NCBI GenBank assembly: GCA_036794825.1 | Contig: DAIRGA010000023.1 | Coordinates: forward strand, 20,368 to 84,367 | Reading direction: 5' to 3' | Source: RZYY01 sp036794825 | GTDB taxonomy: Bacteria; Bacteroidota; Bacteroidia; Bacteroidales; 4484-276 | DNA: 64,000 nucleotides | In this document: positions 40,925-50,445 of the stretch, in pieces | Layout of the letters: each line of letters starts with the position of its first letter | How positions within the stretch are numbered: position 1 is the first letter of the stretch | Position numbers and translations under genes: made by a program | The notes under the pieces: model-generated | Databases searched by the model: none | The model's input: only the letters and a program-made list of their open reading frames with translations | Told to the model about the DNA's origin: nothing

Positions 40925-41045
40925 TGCGATGGTTTAGCCTGATGAAAAATCAAGGGTATAAACCAACATTCCAGGGTTTTGATAGGATTTTTGGGAAATT
41001 TAACAAAACAACGCTGTCGGTCTAATAATTGGTAGGCCAGATATT

Positions 41046-41357
41046 TTACTCTTCCGGCTCTTCGGCTTCAGCCACATCCTCCACTGCATCTTCGGCTGGT
41101 GCTTCAATGTCATCGCCTGAATCAACCTGCTTGGTGAATTTTTCGACCTCTTCGATCGAATCCACTTTCACCTTGACCTTAACCAGGTAAGAGGCATCAT
41201 CGGTATCTACTGTGATCACATGCATAAAGTCGCCGTTTCCTTTATCAACGCGCTGAACATGATTTGCCCATCCATCGGGGTATTTCTTTCTGATCGCCTC
41301 CATCACATCATCAGAAATGTTTTCAATGCTTTTTATGACACGTTTTTTCTGTATCAT
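41046..41357 (-). CDS. Conserved acidic-tail protein, function unknown
   Basis: 103-residue cytosolic protein: a ~75-residue folded part (VIKSIENISDDVMEAIRKKY, PDGWANHVQRVDKGNGDFMH, VITVDTDDASYLVKVKVKVD) and a highly acidic C-terminal tail rich in Glu, Asp and Ala. The family is frequent in Bacteroidota; no function is known to me. It stands alone. Confidence 0.75.
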   Translation of the reverse strand: MIQKKRVIKSIENISDDVMEAIRKKYPDGWANHVQRVDKGNGDFMHVITVDTDDASYLVKVKVKVDSIEEVEKFTKQVDSGDDIEAPAEDAVEDVAEAEEPEE

Positions 41358-41575
41358 GATCTAAATATTATATTTAATGCGCTGATTATCAGCCTACTAA
41401 ATTCGTTTAACAAGAAATTTTTACCGGGCAAAATAACAGACTATGCCCGATAAAAACAAGCTTTTAACATTACAATTCAAAAAAAATTGCACAAATCAGT
41501 CCGATAGCTAAGAATTTTATCTGCTAACAAATTCAAAATCTGTGATTTCAAATTTGGCTTAAGCAAGCGGATGTT

Positions 41576-42325
41576 TTAAAATGTAAGAATTTTACTCCAA
41601 TCATAATCAACACTTTCGAGAAACAAAGCATGAGCAGGAGCCGACATCCCGGCATTCTGCCGGTTTTTGCTTTCGATAATGAACTTGAAATCCTCCAGTG
41701 TTATTCTACCTCTTCCAATATCAACCAAAGTACCAACAATAGCCCTGACCATATTTCTAAGAAAACGATCTGACTGAATCGTAAAAACAAGCTGACTGCC
41801 CTCCTCCTTCCAAAATGCTGCGGAGACCATGCAGTTATTAGTTTTGACATCGGTGTGCAATTTAGAAAAACTGGTAAAATCCGAATATTGTTGAAGGATC
41901 CCGGCAGCATGGTTCATGGCATTTACATCCGGCCGTTGGTGCACAAACCAGGAATAATCGTTGGTGAAAGGATTTTTTCGTGTTTCGATGTGATAGGTAT
42001 AGGTTCTCGAAATGGCATCAAACCTGGCATGAGCAGCGCTGTTTACCTGGAAAATCCTGAGTACGGCAATATCTTTTGACAGGAAGCTATTGAGTTGATT
42101 TACAAGTTTATCGGTATCAAAAAGTTTGTCAACGTCAAAATGAGCAAAATACTGCCGGGCATGAACCCCGGTATCGGTTCTGCCGCAGCCGGTGATGTGC
42201 CCGACTAAGGAGGCTCTGTAGCGAAGCGCGAGCTCAACTTTTTCCTGAACCGAAGGCGCCCCCGGCTGCAATTGCCAACCACAGTAGGCTGAACCATCGT
42301 ATTTAAGTTCGATGAAATACCTCAT
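41576..42325 (-). CDS. truA: tRNA pseudouridine(38-40) synthase TruA
   Basis: Modifies U38-U40 in tRNA anticodon stems. From the ATG at 42325 (MRYFIELKYDGSAYCGWQLQ) it is 249 residues. The catalytic Asp is in GCGRTDTGVHARQY. FDAISRTYTYHI and DRFLRNMVRAIVGTLVDIGR are conserved. The upstream alternative ATG at 42346 adds seven basic residues not expected in the family. Confidence 0.95.
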   Translation of the reverse strand: MRYFIELKYDGSAYCGWQLQPGAPSVQEKVELALRYRASLVGHITGCGRTDTGVHARQYFAHFDVDKLFDTDKLVNQLNSFLSKDIAVLRIFQVNSAAHARFDAISRTYTYHIETRKNPFTNDYSWFVHQRPDVNAMNHAAGILQQYSDFTSFSKLHTDVKTNNCMVSAAFWKEEGSQLVFTIQSDRFLRNMVRAIVGTLVDIGRGRITLEDFKFIIESKNRQNAGMSAPAHALFLESVDYDWSKILTF

Positions 42326-42414
42326 CTTTCGCTTTTTGACCGGCAAAAATATTCTAATCGCAGGAAAATGGGAAAAACAATCCTATCCGGCAAATCACTT
42401 GGCCGAATATTTCC

Positions 42415-42422
42415 TACTTTTG
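42415..42422 (+). promoter_or_regulatory. Promoter -7 box of the receiver gene
   Basis: TACTTTTG matches TAnnTTTG and lies about 118 nt before the ATG at 42541. Confidence 0.45.
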
Positions 42423-42540
42423 CGGGTGCAAACTGAGTGTTCTTTTTGCCATTTGAAAGGATTCATTGACGCTTCAAAAGTATATTTCATTGACTTACAG
42501 CTATTAACAAAATAAGTGAAACTTTTTTATTTCATAAATC

Positions 42541-43038
42541 ATGGAAAACAAGAAAAAAATTCTCATCGTTGATGACGACATTGATGTGATCACCGTGTTG
42601 GAGGCAATCCTGACCAAAGAAGGCTACGAAGTGCACTCAGCCATGAACAAGAAAGAGGGCATCCAGAAATTGCGCAGCATCAAACCTGATCTCGCCATCC
42701 TCGATGTTATGATGACCACCCAGTACGAAGGTTTCGAACTGGCGCAGCAGATTTTGCAAAGCGAGGAGTTCAAATCCATTCCCTTCCTCATGCAATCGTC
42801 CATTGATATCCTGATGACCAACAAACCGGCGATTCAGGAGATGGCTCGAGAATTCCGGAAAGACCCCAATTTCAAGGATTTGCAGGTAATTCTGATCAAG
42901 AATATCGAAGACGGCACGGCAGGGATTGATTATAAAGGAGAAGACGGTTTATCCCATTTTTTCCCGGTTCGGGGATTCATCAGAAAACCCGTGGATGCTC
43001 ATAAGATCCTTCCCGAAATTGCCAAACACATCAATTAA
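42541..43038 (+). CDS. Stand-alone response-regulator receiver protein
   Basis: 165-residue CheY-like protein. Phospho-acceptor Asp55 in LAILDVMMTT, acidic pocket IVDDDIDV (11-13) and the late Lys in RGFIRKPVDA. It has an insertion of ~45 residues before the last strand (AREFRKDPNFKDLQVILIKN) compared with CheY. No output domain. It ends at a strong terminator and is followed by a kinase and a hybrid regulator-kinase, forming a likely signalling set. Confidence 0.9.
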   Translation: MENKKKILIVDDDIDVITVLEAILTKEGYEVHSAMNKKEGIQKLRSIKPDLAILDVMMTTQYEGFELAQQILQSEEFKSIPFLMQSSIDILMTNKPAIQEMAREFRKDPNFKDLQVILIKNIEDGTAGIDYKGEDGLSHFFPVRGFIRKPVDAHKILPEIAKHIN

Positions 43039-43203
43039 CCTGTTGACAAATAGTCCCTCCTGTCAACCTCATATTGATTTTTATTCGTTGTTCATGGCAT
43101 CCACAAAACGCTGATATATAATATTTTAATTAAACTTTAGCCCGATCAGAAATTTATTTTACGATCAACATGCAAAGTCTTACCGATGGCATAAATCATC
43201 CCA

Positions 43204-43240
43204 AATAAAGTATGAACCCAATTCATACTTTATTTTTTTC
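43204..43240 (+). terminator. Terminator after the receiver gene
   Basis: AATAAAGTATGAA / TTCATACTTTATT is a 13-bp perfect stem with a 5-nt loop, followed by TTTTTC. It separates the receiver gene from the kinase gene at 43273. Confidence 0.85.
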
Positions 43241-43272
43241 TATCAAATTGTAAATTACGGGAAGTAATTTTT

Positions 43273-45045
43273 ATGAAAATTCGCATCAGAATACCGCTGA
43301 AATTAAAGTTGTTTTTACCAGTTTCTGCGATCATCATCATCGTTGTAACTTCAGTTACCCTTCTCTTTATCAACCGGTCAATCAGAACCTTCAACGAACA
43401 GATATCCAACAATTTGCAACTTGAGGTGCAGACCATTTCGAAGATGTTTGAGCGCGAAGCCTCGCTCAAGCTCGAAAAAGTGCAGACCAACCTTAAAGTG
43501 GCTCATGCGCATTTTTACGATGAGAAACTTGAAATCCAAGACAAGACCATTGATATCGAAGTCGAAAACCAGCAAACGGGAGCAAAACATGCGGCCAGGA
43601 TTAGCCTATGGAAACTTGACGACAAGTTGCTTGTTGAAAGCAGCGATTTTGTTGATAAATTAGAGGAGATCATTGGTGGTACAATCACCATTTTTCAGGA
43701 GATTGACAGCGGTTTTGTGAGGATTTCGACCAATGTGCGGCGAGTGGATGGCAGCAGGGCAGTGGGGACATTCATTCCCAATAATTCGCCAGTTGCTGAG
43801 GCCATCCGCAAAGGCGAGATTTATTTTGGAAGGGCTCTCGTGGTGGATGAGTGGTACACCACAGCCTACGAACCGATCATCATCAACGGGAAGTTGAAAG
43901 GGATGCTCTATGTGGGTGATAAAGAGAAAGATATGAAGGAGTTGAAGCGAATACTGTCAGCCCTTAAAATTGGAAAAAGCGGCTATCCTTTTGTTTTTGA
44001 TAATGTTGGTAATATGCTGATTCACCCTTATCTCGAGGGCGGCTCGTGGCGCGACAGTTCATTTTTCAAGCAGATGAAGGGAACCGAGCGCGGGATGTTT
44101 GAATACACCAAGGACAACAATCGCAAAACAGTGGCTTACAAATACTTCGACAAATTTGAGCTGTACATTGCGGCACTTATCATTCCAAGGAATGAAAACA
44201 AGGAATTTGTTCAGAAGGCCATCAGAGGTGCTGCAACCGTCGGGGTGGTAACAATTCTTCTGCTCATGGCGCTGATCTACCGGTTTACTACCGAAAGGCT
44301 GTATCGCTATTTCAGCGAATGGCAGATTTCGAAGAAGAAGCTGGCCAGCGCTGAACTGGCACTAAAACACTCGGAGAAGCTGGCCAACATGGGGCAAATT
44401 TCAGCAGGTATAGCCCACGAACTCAACAATCCCCTGGGAGTAATCACTATGTACAGCAACATCCTGCTCGACGAGCTGAAGGAGGACGATCCTACCAGAA
44501 AAGATATCGAGCTGATTGCAGAGCAGGCCATTCGATGCAAAAACATAGTTAGTGGATTGCTAAATTTTGCACGAAAAAACAAGCTTCAAATAGAAGAGAT
44601 TGATATTGTTGAGTTTATGAAGAAAAGCATTCAAAATGTTGTAGTTCCGGCCAATGTTCAGGTCATTTTCGAGTGTGAGATTGATGATCAGATGATCATG
44701 ATGGATAGCGACCAGATGTTGCAGGCCATCACTAACCTCGAGAAAAATGCGGTTGAAGCCATGCCGAACGGCGGGAAGCTCAAGATCACCATTGACGGCG
44801 ACAAGGAAAACGTCCAGGTAAGGATTGCCGATACCGGAACTGGAATTGCCAAAGAGAATATCGAAAAGCTTTTCACTCCCTTTTTCACCACCAAAGAACC
44901 CGGTAAAGGAACCGGCCTGGGCTTACCGCTGGTTTATGGAATTATCAAAATGCACAAGGGAAAAGTGGCCGTGAATTCGAACAACGATCCGGACCATGGT
45001 CAGACGGGAACCGAATTCATCATTACACTTCCAAGGATCAACTAG
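43273..45045 (+). CDS. Membrane histidine kinase with double Cache sensor
   Basis: 590-residue inner-membrane kinase. An N-terminal helix (~14-34) and a second at ~318-336 bound a ~280-residue periplasmic dCache-like domain with FIPNNSPVAEAIRKGEIYFG, RALVVDEWYTTAYEPIIING and GKSGYPFVFDNVGNMLIHPY. Then a coiled coil, HisKA with His382 (GQISAGIAHELNNPLGV) and HATPase_c (NLEKNAVEAMPNGG, DTGTGI, GTGLGLPLVYGI). Cache domains of this kind bind small organic acids, but the ligand is not deducible. It precedes the hybrid kinase by 27 nt. Confidence 0.93.
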   Translation: MKIRIRIPLKLKLFLPVSAIIIIVVTSVTLLFINRSIRTFNEQISNNLQLEVQTISKMFEREASLKLEKVQTNLKVAHAHFYDEKLEIQDKTIDIEVENQQTGAKHAARISLWKLDDKLLVESSDFVDKLEEIIGGTITIFQEIDSGFVRISTNVRRVDGSRAVGTFIPNNSPVAEAIRKGEIYFGRALVVDEWYTTAYEPIIINGKLKGMLYVGDKEKDMKELKRILSALKIGKSGYPFVFDNVGNMLIHPYLEGGSWRDSSFFKQMKGTERGMFEYTKDNNRKTVAYKYFDKFELYIAALIIPRNENKEFVQKAIRGAATVGVVTILLLMALIYRFTTERLYRYFSEWQISKKKLASAELALKHSEKLANMGQISAGIAHELNNPLGVITMYSNILLDELKEDDPTRKDIELIAEQAIRCKNIVSGLLNFARKNKLQIEEIDIVEFMKKSIQNVVVPANVQVIFECEIDDQMIMMDSDQMLQAITNLEKNAVEAMPNGGKLKITIDGDKENVQVRIADTGTGIAKENIEKLFTPFFTTKEPGKGTGLGLPLVYGIIKMHKGKVAVNSNNDPDHGQTGTEFIITLPRIN

Positions 45046-45072
45046 TGAAACATCATAAATAAATAATTGATT

Positions 45073-46191
45073 ATGAGCAAATTGAAGCTATTAATCGTGG
45101 ACGATGAACCCGGTATCCGGTCGGGTGTGGAAAGAGTGTTGAGGAATTACACAGTAGGATATCCATTTATGGATGAAGACTTTTCGTTCGAAATCTTCGA
45201 ATCTGAAACCGGCGAAAAAGCGATCGAAATGATCGAATCTATGCCAATTGACATCATCCTGCTCGACAACAAACTTCCGGGAATGGACGGAATTGAAGTC
45301 CTCGAGTACATCAAAACCAAAGAATACGACATTTCGGTGATGATGATAACATCCCATGCTTCCCTTGATCTTGCAGTAAAAGCCACAAACAACGGCGCCT
45401 TCAACTTTGTCCCCAAACCTTTCACTCCCCAGGAGCTAAAAACCTCGGTGGAAAACATAACCAAAAACCTTTACCTGAAACGGATGACACGCCAGATGAA
45501 GGAAGATGGCAAACAGGTCAGGTTCCAGTTTTTATCAGTGTTATCGCATGAGTTGAAGTCGCCGATCAACGCCATCGAAGGGTATCTCAAAATCATGAAA
45601 GAAGAACAGGTGGGTGAGAAAATAGCCGATTACCGCGAAATGATTAACCGTTCGCTCGACAGGATCAAAGGCATGCGCACGCTTATCTTCGACCTGCTCG
45701 ATTTGACCAGGATAGAATCGGGCAAAAAGAAACGCGACCTTAGATCAGTGGACATAAACGATGTGGCCAAAAGCGTGTGCGACTCGGTGGAACCCCTTGC
45801 AATTCAAAGGAATATTAAAGTTCATCTCGATTGTGATGAACACCTGTATGTTACTGCCGACATCAATGAGATGGAGATCATTCTTAACAACCTGGTTTCC
45901 AACGCAGTAAAATACAATCGGGAGAACGGCCAGGTGTATGTAACTATCAGGAAAAAAAATGAACTTTTGCTGATTGATGTTGAAGATACCGGAATTGGTA
46001 TAAGTAAGGAGGACATCGGACTGCTGTTCCAGGATTTTGTGCGGATAAAAAACAGTGAAACTAAATTTGTTACCGGCAGTGGCCTGGGGCTATCCATCGC
46101 AAAGAAAATCGTGACGTTGTATAATGGAACCATTGAAGTTGAAAGCGATCATGGTGTGGGCAGCAAATTCATGGTAAAAATTCCCTTGTAA
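45073..46191 (+). CDS. Receiver-histidine kinase hybrid protein
   Basis: 372-residue cytosolic protein: N-terminal receiver with Asp65 (IDIILLDNKLPGMDG) and Lys in FVPKPFTPQEL, a coiled linker, HisKA His159 (FLSVLSHELKSPINAIEGYL) and HATPase_c with NLVSNAVKYN, DTGIGI and GSGLGLSIAKK. I use the ATG at 45073; the TTG two codons earlier is rejected. It overlaps nothing and lies 2 nt before the phosphoesterase gene. The upstream Cache kinase may phosphorylate Asp65. Confidence 0.92.
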   Translation: MSKLKLLIVDDEPGIRSGVERVLRNYTVGYPFMDEDFSFEIFESETGEKAIEMIESMPIDIILLDNKLPGMDGIEVLEYIKTKEYDISVMMITSHASLDLAVKATNNGAFNFVPKPFTPQELKTSVENITKNLYLKRMTRQMKEDGKQVRFQFLSVLSHELKSPINAIEGYLKIMKEEQVGEKIADYREMINRSLDRIKGMRTLIFDLLDLTRIESGKKKRDLRSVDINDVAKSVCDSVEPLAIQRNIKVHLDCDEHLYVTADINEMEIILNNLVSNAVKYNRENGQVYVTIRKKNELLLIDVEDTGIGISKEDIGLLFQDFVRIKNSETKFVTGSGLGLSIAKKIVTLYNGTIEVESDHGVGSKFMVKIPL

Positions 46192-46193
46192 TA

Positions 46194-46952
46194 ATGAAAA
46201 TCCAGTTCACTTCCGATCTTCACCTCGAATTCCCTTTGAATAAGGAATATCTCAAAAAGAATCCATTGAAACCTGTCGGTGATCTTCTGATCCTTGCCGG
46301 TGATATTGTGCCTTTTGTGGTAATGGATAAACACCAGGATTTTTTCGATTATCTTGCCGCCAACTTCAGGCAAACGTGGTGGCTGCCCGGGAATCATGAA
46401 TATTACCGGTCGGACTATTCGCAAAGAAGTGGAACCCTCCAGGAAAAAATCCGCTCCAACGTCCACCTGGTAAACAACCTGACGCTATTTCACAATAATG
46501 TGCGATTCATCTTTTCCACGCTTTGGTCAAAAATCAATCCGGGATACCAGTGGGATATTGAAAAGGGAGTGAGCGATTTCCATTTGATAAAATACAAGGG
46601 AAACCGCATAAATTCAGACCTTTACAACCAGTTCCATGAAGATTGCCTGGGATTTGTAAAATCAGAATTGCAGGAGAAAAACTTCGCCAAAACCGTAGTA
46701 GTTACACACCATGCACCAACTTTTCAGCATTACAACGAAGAGTACATCGGCAGCACACTAAATGGTGCTTTTGCTACGGAATTATCGGATCTCATTGCAG
46801 GCAGTAATGCCGATTGCTGGATTTACGGCCATCTGCATCATAATGTTCCGGAATATTACATCGGTAAAACCAAAATACTGACAAACCAGTTAGGATATGT
46901 TGAATTTGGTGAGGAGAAATTATTCAGAACGGATAAGATTATTAAATTGTAA
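46194..46952 (+). CDS. Calcineurin-like metallophosphoesterase
   Basis: 252-residue cytosolic metallophosphoesterase. The five metal motifs are in order: SDLHLEF (5-11), LAGDIV, LPGNHEYY, VTHHAPTF and YGHLHHNV. It begins 2 nt after the kinase stop codon, so it is translationally coupled to the signalling cluster. The substrate, whether a cyclic nucleotide, a protein phosphate or other, is unknown. Confidence 0.9.
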   Translation: MKIQFTSDLHLEFPLNKEYLKKNPLKPVGDLLILAGDIVPFVVMDKHQDFFDYLAANFRQTWWLPGNHEYYRSDYSQRSGTLQEKIRSNVHLVNNLTLFHNNVRFIFSTLWSKINPGYQWDIEKGVSDFHLIKYKGNRINSDLYNQFHEDCLGFVKSELQEKNFAKTVVVTHHAPTFQHYNEEYIGSTLNGAFATELSDLIAGSNADCWIYGHLHHNVPEYYIGKTKILTNQLGYVEFGEEKLFRTDKIIKL

Positions 46953-46980
46953 TTAGTTGATAACCAAATAATAGCAATCC

Positions 46981-48249
46981 ATGTTTCAAGAAAAAATCTA
47001 TCCAAAGTTGATCACCGGTATTTTGTTGTTGATTTTAACCTGCGTTTTGGGATGTACTAATATCACAATGCAGGGGACCGACAACAGCATTGACAATACT
47101 TACTTATTTAATGAAAGCAGATTAAGCGCTTTCGGTTTGGCGCTCCAGAATTTCCCAGAAAATGAGCGTGATTCGGTTGTAATAGATTTTATTCAGGAAA
47201 ATTCTACTACGCCCATCATTGAGTCTGATACCGTAGCAAGTTTTTACTGGTACGGCAAAGCAGGTAAAGTATTGATGTATTGCGACCTGTTCGATGGTTG
47301 GTCAAAGCAGGTTTTACTTCAAGCAGTATCATGCGGAGACAGTAGCTTTTTTTATGGATCTTTCATTTTGCCGACGGATGCAAGGGTTGATTATCAGTTT
47401 CAGATAGATTCGATCTTCACCACAGATGAGCGGAATCCAACCATTACTCCGAGTGGTTATGGGAAACATTCTCAGATTGCCATGCCTGGTTTTCAGCCTG
47501 ATCCTGTGCGGAATATCAGACAGGATGTACCCAATGGTACATTCGACAGTATAGCGCTGAAGAGCCAACACTCATCCATTACCGAGCGAAAGGCGAAAAT
47601 CTATCTTCCTAATGGATATGAAAACCTCAACAACCTGCCCGTAATCTATGTAATGGATGGCATTGAAGCAATCGAGTTCATGTCGTATTCAGTCGTACTG
47701 GACAATCTTATTGCAGATAGAAAATTTGAACCGGTGATTGCTGTTTTTATCCCACCAGGTGATCGTCACAATGAATTTATGGGAGAAATTTCAAAAGCAT
47801 TCATTGCCACACTTTGCGACGAGTGGGTAAAAGTTATTGACAGCGCTTACAAAACCAATCCTGTTCCCGAAAAAAGAGGAATTACCGGTATAAGTAGCGG
47901 TGGACATTTCGCTTTAACTGCGGTATTGAAAAGACCTGATGTTTTCCTTTGCGGCGCCGGACAATCTTCCACCATAACAGATAGTATGTTTAAAGTGCTG
48001 CGTGAATTTTTGTCGGAAGGAAAAAACGCTCCTTCGTTACGATTTTATTTCGATGTCGGTCAGTATGACTTGGCGTCAGGTCCTTACAAATTCATGTCTT
48101 TTAAGGAGGCGAATGAGAGTTTCAGTCGTGAATTGAATTCTTCGGGAATAACTCACAGGTTTAGTATTTATAACGATGGTCACCAGTGGGCGAACTGGCG
48201 CGAACGAACGGATGAAATCCTGACCTATTTTTTCGGAATTGAGGACTAA
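46981..48249 (+). CDS. Esterase-family lipoprotein (enterochelin esterase-like)
   Basis: 422-residue predicted lipoprotein (signal peptide ending CVLGC). N-terminal beta-sandwich-like part (~60-190, with WYGKAGKVLMYCDLFDGWSK), then an alpha/beta-hydrolase esterase domain of the Fes/EntD-esterase type: KIYLPNGYENLNNLPVIYVM, nucleophile Ser in TGISSGGHFALTAV, Asp in YFDVGQYD, and the late His in YNDGHQWANWR. Substrate unknown; siderophore, feruloyl or peptidoglycan-like esters are possible. It ends before the selenium operon. Confidence 0.87.
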   Translation: MFQEKIYPKLITGILLLILTCVLGCTNITMQGTDNSIDNTYLFNESRLSAFGLALQNFPENERDSVVIDFIQENSTTPIIESDTVASFYWYGKAGKVLMYCDLFDGWSKQVLLQAVSCGDSSFFYGSFILPTDARVDYQFQIDSIFTTDERNPTITPSGYGKHSQIAMPGFQPDPVRNIRQDVPNGTFDSIALKSQHSSITERKAKIYLPNGYENLNNLPVIYVMDGIEAIEFMSYSVVLDNLIADRKFEPVIAVFIPPGDRHNEFMGEISKAFIATLCDEWVKVIDSAYKTNPVPEKRGITGISSGGHFALTAVLKRPDVFLCGAGQSSTITDSMFKVLREFLSEGKNAPSLRFYFDVGQYDLASGPYKFMSFKEANESFSRELNSSGITHRFSIYNDGHQWANWRERTDEILTYFFGIED

Positions 48250-48435
48250 GTGCCGTCGCTGACAGGAAGCTCTCCGGAAAGCCTGTTATTGTCTGATAGC
48301 CAGCATAAAGGGGGATGATATTAACGCACGATTTACAAATTGTTCAAAAAAACATACAAATTGCCATTAAAAACAACCTCAAAAAAAAAAGAAATAGCCC
48401 ATAATTCGATTACTGTTAGTTTGTAATTAGGTTGC

Positions 48436-49473
48436 TTATTTTATCAAAATAAAATCTTTCTGTTTTGCTTTAGCCGATCCGATAATAGCTGATCCTGAAT
48501 AGCCTGATTGCTGCAGAGCGAGCAATATGTCACTTGCATTTTCCTCTTTGCAACACATCAGTAATCCACCGGAAGTCTGTGCGTCAAGCATCAGCATTTT
48601 GAGGTTGTAGTCCACGGATTTATCGAAAAAGCAGTCATTTTCAACATATTCGAGGTTTCGGAAACATGCGCCGGGTATGCATCCCAGTTCGATGAGATCG
48701 TAAGCGCCATCGAACAGAGGAACAATTTTAGCTTCAATTTCGATGGAAACGTTGCTGCCCATAGCCATTTTCAATGCATGACCTGCCAGTCCGAATCCGG
48801 TGATGTCGGTAGCGCATTTTACCCCGAACCGCTGCATGATCTCTGCCCCGTTTTTATTGAGCTGTTTCATGCTTTCAAGCACAGTCTGATAGTGGTTTTC
48901 ATCCACTTCACCAATCCGATGGCCGGCCATTATCGTTCCTGCGCCGATAGGTTTTGTGAGGATCAAGACGTCTCCGGGTTGTGCTGCAGCGTTGGTGATA
49001 ATTTTCTTTGGGTGAGCTGTCCCGGTTACCGCCAGGCCGTATTTTGGCGTGTCGTCAACTATGGTATGCCCGCCGGCAATCACTCCGCCGGCCTCCTTCA
49101 CTTTATCAATCCCTCCGCGGAGGATTTCTTTCAGGACATCCAGTGGAACAGAGGCCGGAAAAGCAACAATATTGAGCGCTGTGAGCACCTCGCCACCCAT
49201 CGCATACACATCGCTCAAGGCATTGGCAGCGGCTATCTGTCCGAACTCGTAAGGAACGGAACAGACCGGCGGGAAAAAATCGGTGGTCTGAATCAGCGCC
49301 AGTTCATCGCTGATCCTGTAAACGCCGGCATCATCCTGGGTTTCAGTTCCCACAAGCAGGTCAGGATGTGTCGTTTTTGGTAATCCGGCCAAGGCATTGT
49401 CCAGCTCTTTTGCCGGTAATTTTGCCGAACAGCCACCATATTCAATCGTCTGTAACAAATCAAAAGGGTTCAT
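48436..49473 (-). CDS. selD: Selenide, water dikinase (selenophosphate synthetase)
   Basis: Makes selenophosphate from selenide and ATP, the selenium donor for selenocysteine and Se-tRNA. The 345-residue protein has catalytic Cys15 and Lys18 in EYGGCSAKLP, aligned with E. coli Cys17/Lys20, so it is the Cys form, not a selenoprotein. TTDFFPPVCSVPYEFGQIAA, GGHTIVDDTPKYGLAVTG and CATDITGFGLAGHALKMA follow. It overlaps the upstream DUF3343 gene by 4 nt (ATGA), last gene of the selB-csd-yedF-DUF3343-selD operon. Confidence 0.96.
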   Translation of the reverse strand: MNPFDLLQTIEYGGCSAKLPAKELDNALAGLPKTTHPDLLVGTETQDDAGVYRISDELALIQTTDFFPPVCSVPYEFGQIAAANALSDVYAMGGEVLTALNIVAFPASVPLDVLKEILRGGIDKVKEAGGVIAGGHTIVDDTPKYGLAVTGTAHPKKIITNAAAQPGDVLILTKPIGAGTIMAGHRIGEVDENHYQTVLESMKQLNKNGAEIMQRFGVKCATDITGFGLAGHALKMAMGSNVSIEIEAKIVPLFDGAYDLIELGCIPGACFRNLEYVENDCFFDKSVDYNLKMLMLDAQTSGGLLMCCKEENASDILLALQQSGYSGSAIIGSAKAKQKDFILIK

Positions 49474-49706
49474 TTCGAATTTTTTTCGTGCATTTGGTAC
49501 CGGATACCATTTTTTTCAAGAATTAATCTAACTATCATAATATCAACTACTTCAGGATTGATTCTAATGGATATGCCGCATTCAGATGAAAACTCTTTTG
49601 GGGTTGGAATGATATCAAATTTCAACCCAGCGCCAACCATTAACTTCTCTGCTTTCAACACTTTATGGGTTGACTCGAAGATGAATACGAAGTATTTTAT
49701 CGGCAT
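49470..49706 (-). CDS. DUF3343 putative Se/S carrier protein
   Basis: 78-residue protein of the DUF3343 family: YFVFIFESTHKVLKAEKLMV, LKFDIIPTPKEFSSECGISI and a C-terminal RINPEVVDIMIVRLILEKNG. The Cys in SSECGIS is the proposed chalcogen carrier. Genes of this family usually accompany yedF and selD in selenium-using bacteria. It is coupled to selD by a 4-nt overlap and follows yedF by 17 nt. The precise role is inferred from context only. Confidence 0.9.
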   Translation of the reverse strand: MPIKYFVFIFESTHKVLKAEKLMVGAGLKFDIIPTPKEFSSECGISIRINPEVVDIMIVRLILEKNGIRYQMHEKNSK

Positions 49707-49723
49707 GCCGGTTTAGCTGAAAA

Positions 49724-50332
49724 TTATGGATATATAACATGGGAGGCCTGGGTAAGGCGCTCAAGAATGTCGTACATATTGGAAACTTTCCCCACTGCAA
49801 GTTCGGCTTTCTTTTGATAATAATCAAGACAGGTGCCGCAAACAAGAATTTCGGTTCCGATGCCTTCCATTTGCTTCAATGCATCAAGGAGGGCTGAATC
49901 TGAAACTGCAAGGAAAATCCCGGAATTGAGAAAAACGATGGTTTTTGGTTTTACCGAAACCTCAGGAAGTGTATTGATGAAAGCTTTGATGAGTAATGCT
50001 CCCAGGTCTTCAGCGCCGTCACCCAGCCGGTTTCGCTGGATGGCAATGACAACATTTGAGTTTTTGGGTAGATCCACTTCGCAGTAGTCTTCAACTTTGG
50101 CACTTTCGGGGATCTCACCGGTTTTATTGACAAACAGGTGAAAGACGTTTTCCCGCTTCTCTGTCAATACTTTCATACCGTTGTCTTCCAGGAAGCGGGT
50201 TACGTTTTTCACCGAGGTTTCGTTGTCTATCAGCACTTCAAGGCTATCCTCACCGGAAAGTTCGTTCAGTGCTTTCTTAGTCATTATCAGAGGTGTAGGG
50301 CAAAGTTTGCCCTTTGCATCAACAATCTTCAT
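49724..50332 (-). CDS. yedF: Sulfurtransferase-like selenium metabolism protein YedF
   Basis: 202 residues: an N-terminal TusA/SirA-like domain with the CPTP motif (GKLCPTPLIMTKKALNELSG) and a C-terminal DsrE-like domain with NSGIFLAVSDSALLDALKQM and two further cysteines in EILVCGTCLDYYQ. This matches the YedF family tied to selenium donor metabolism. It lies between the cysteine desulfurase and DUF3343 genes on the same strand. Confidence 0.93.
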   Translation of the reverse strand: MKIVDAKGKLCPTPLIMTKKALNELSGEDSLEVLIDNETSVKNVTRFLEDNGMKVLTEKRENVFHLFVNKTGEIPESAKVEDYCEVDLPKNSNVVIAIQRNRLGDGAEDLGALLIKAFINTLPEVSVKPKTIVFLNSGIFLAVSDSALLDALKQMEGIGTEILVCGTCLDYYQKKAELAVGKVSNMYDILERLTQASHVIYP

Positions 50333-50445
50333 AGTATTCAGGTCTATTTGTTTTTAATAGTTATAAATGGAAAATCATCAGAAGTTGCCAAAACTCGCGT
50401 TTCCGGTGTTTTTTTTCAGTTTTTGGACAGCATATCCACTTTTCA

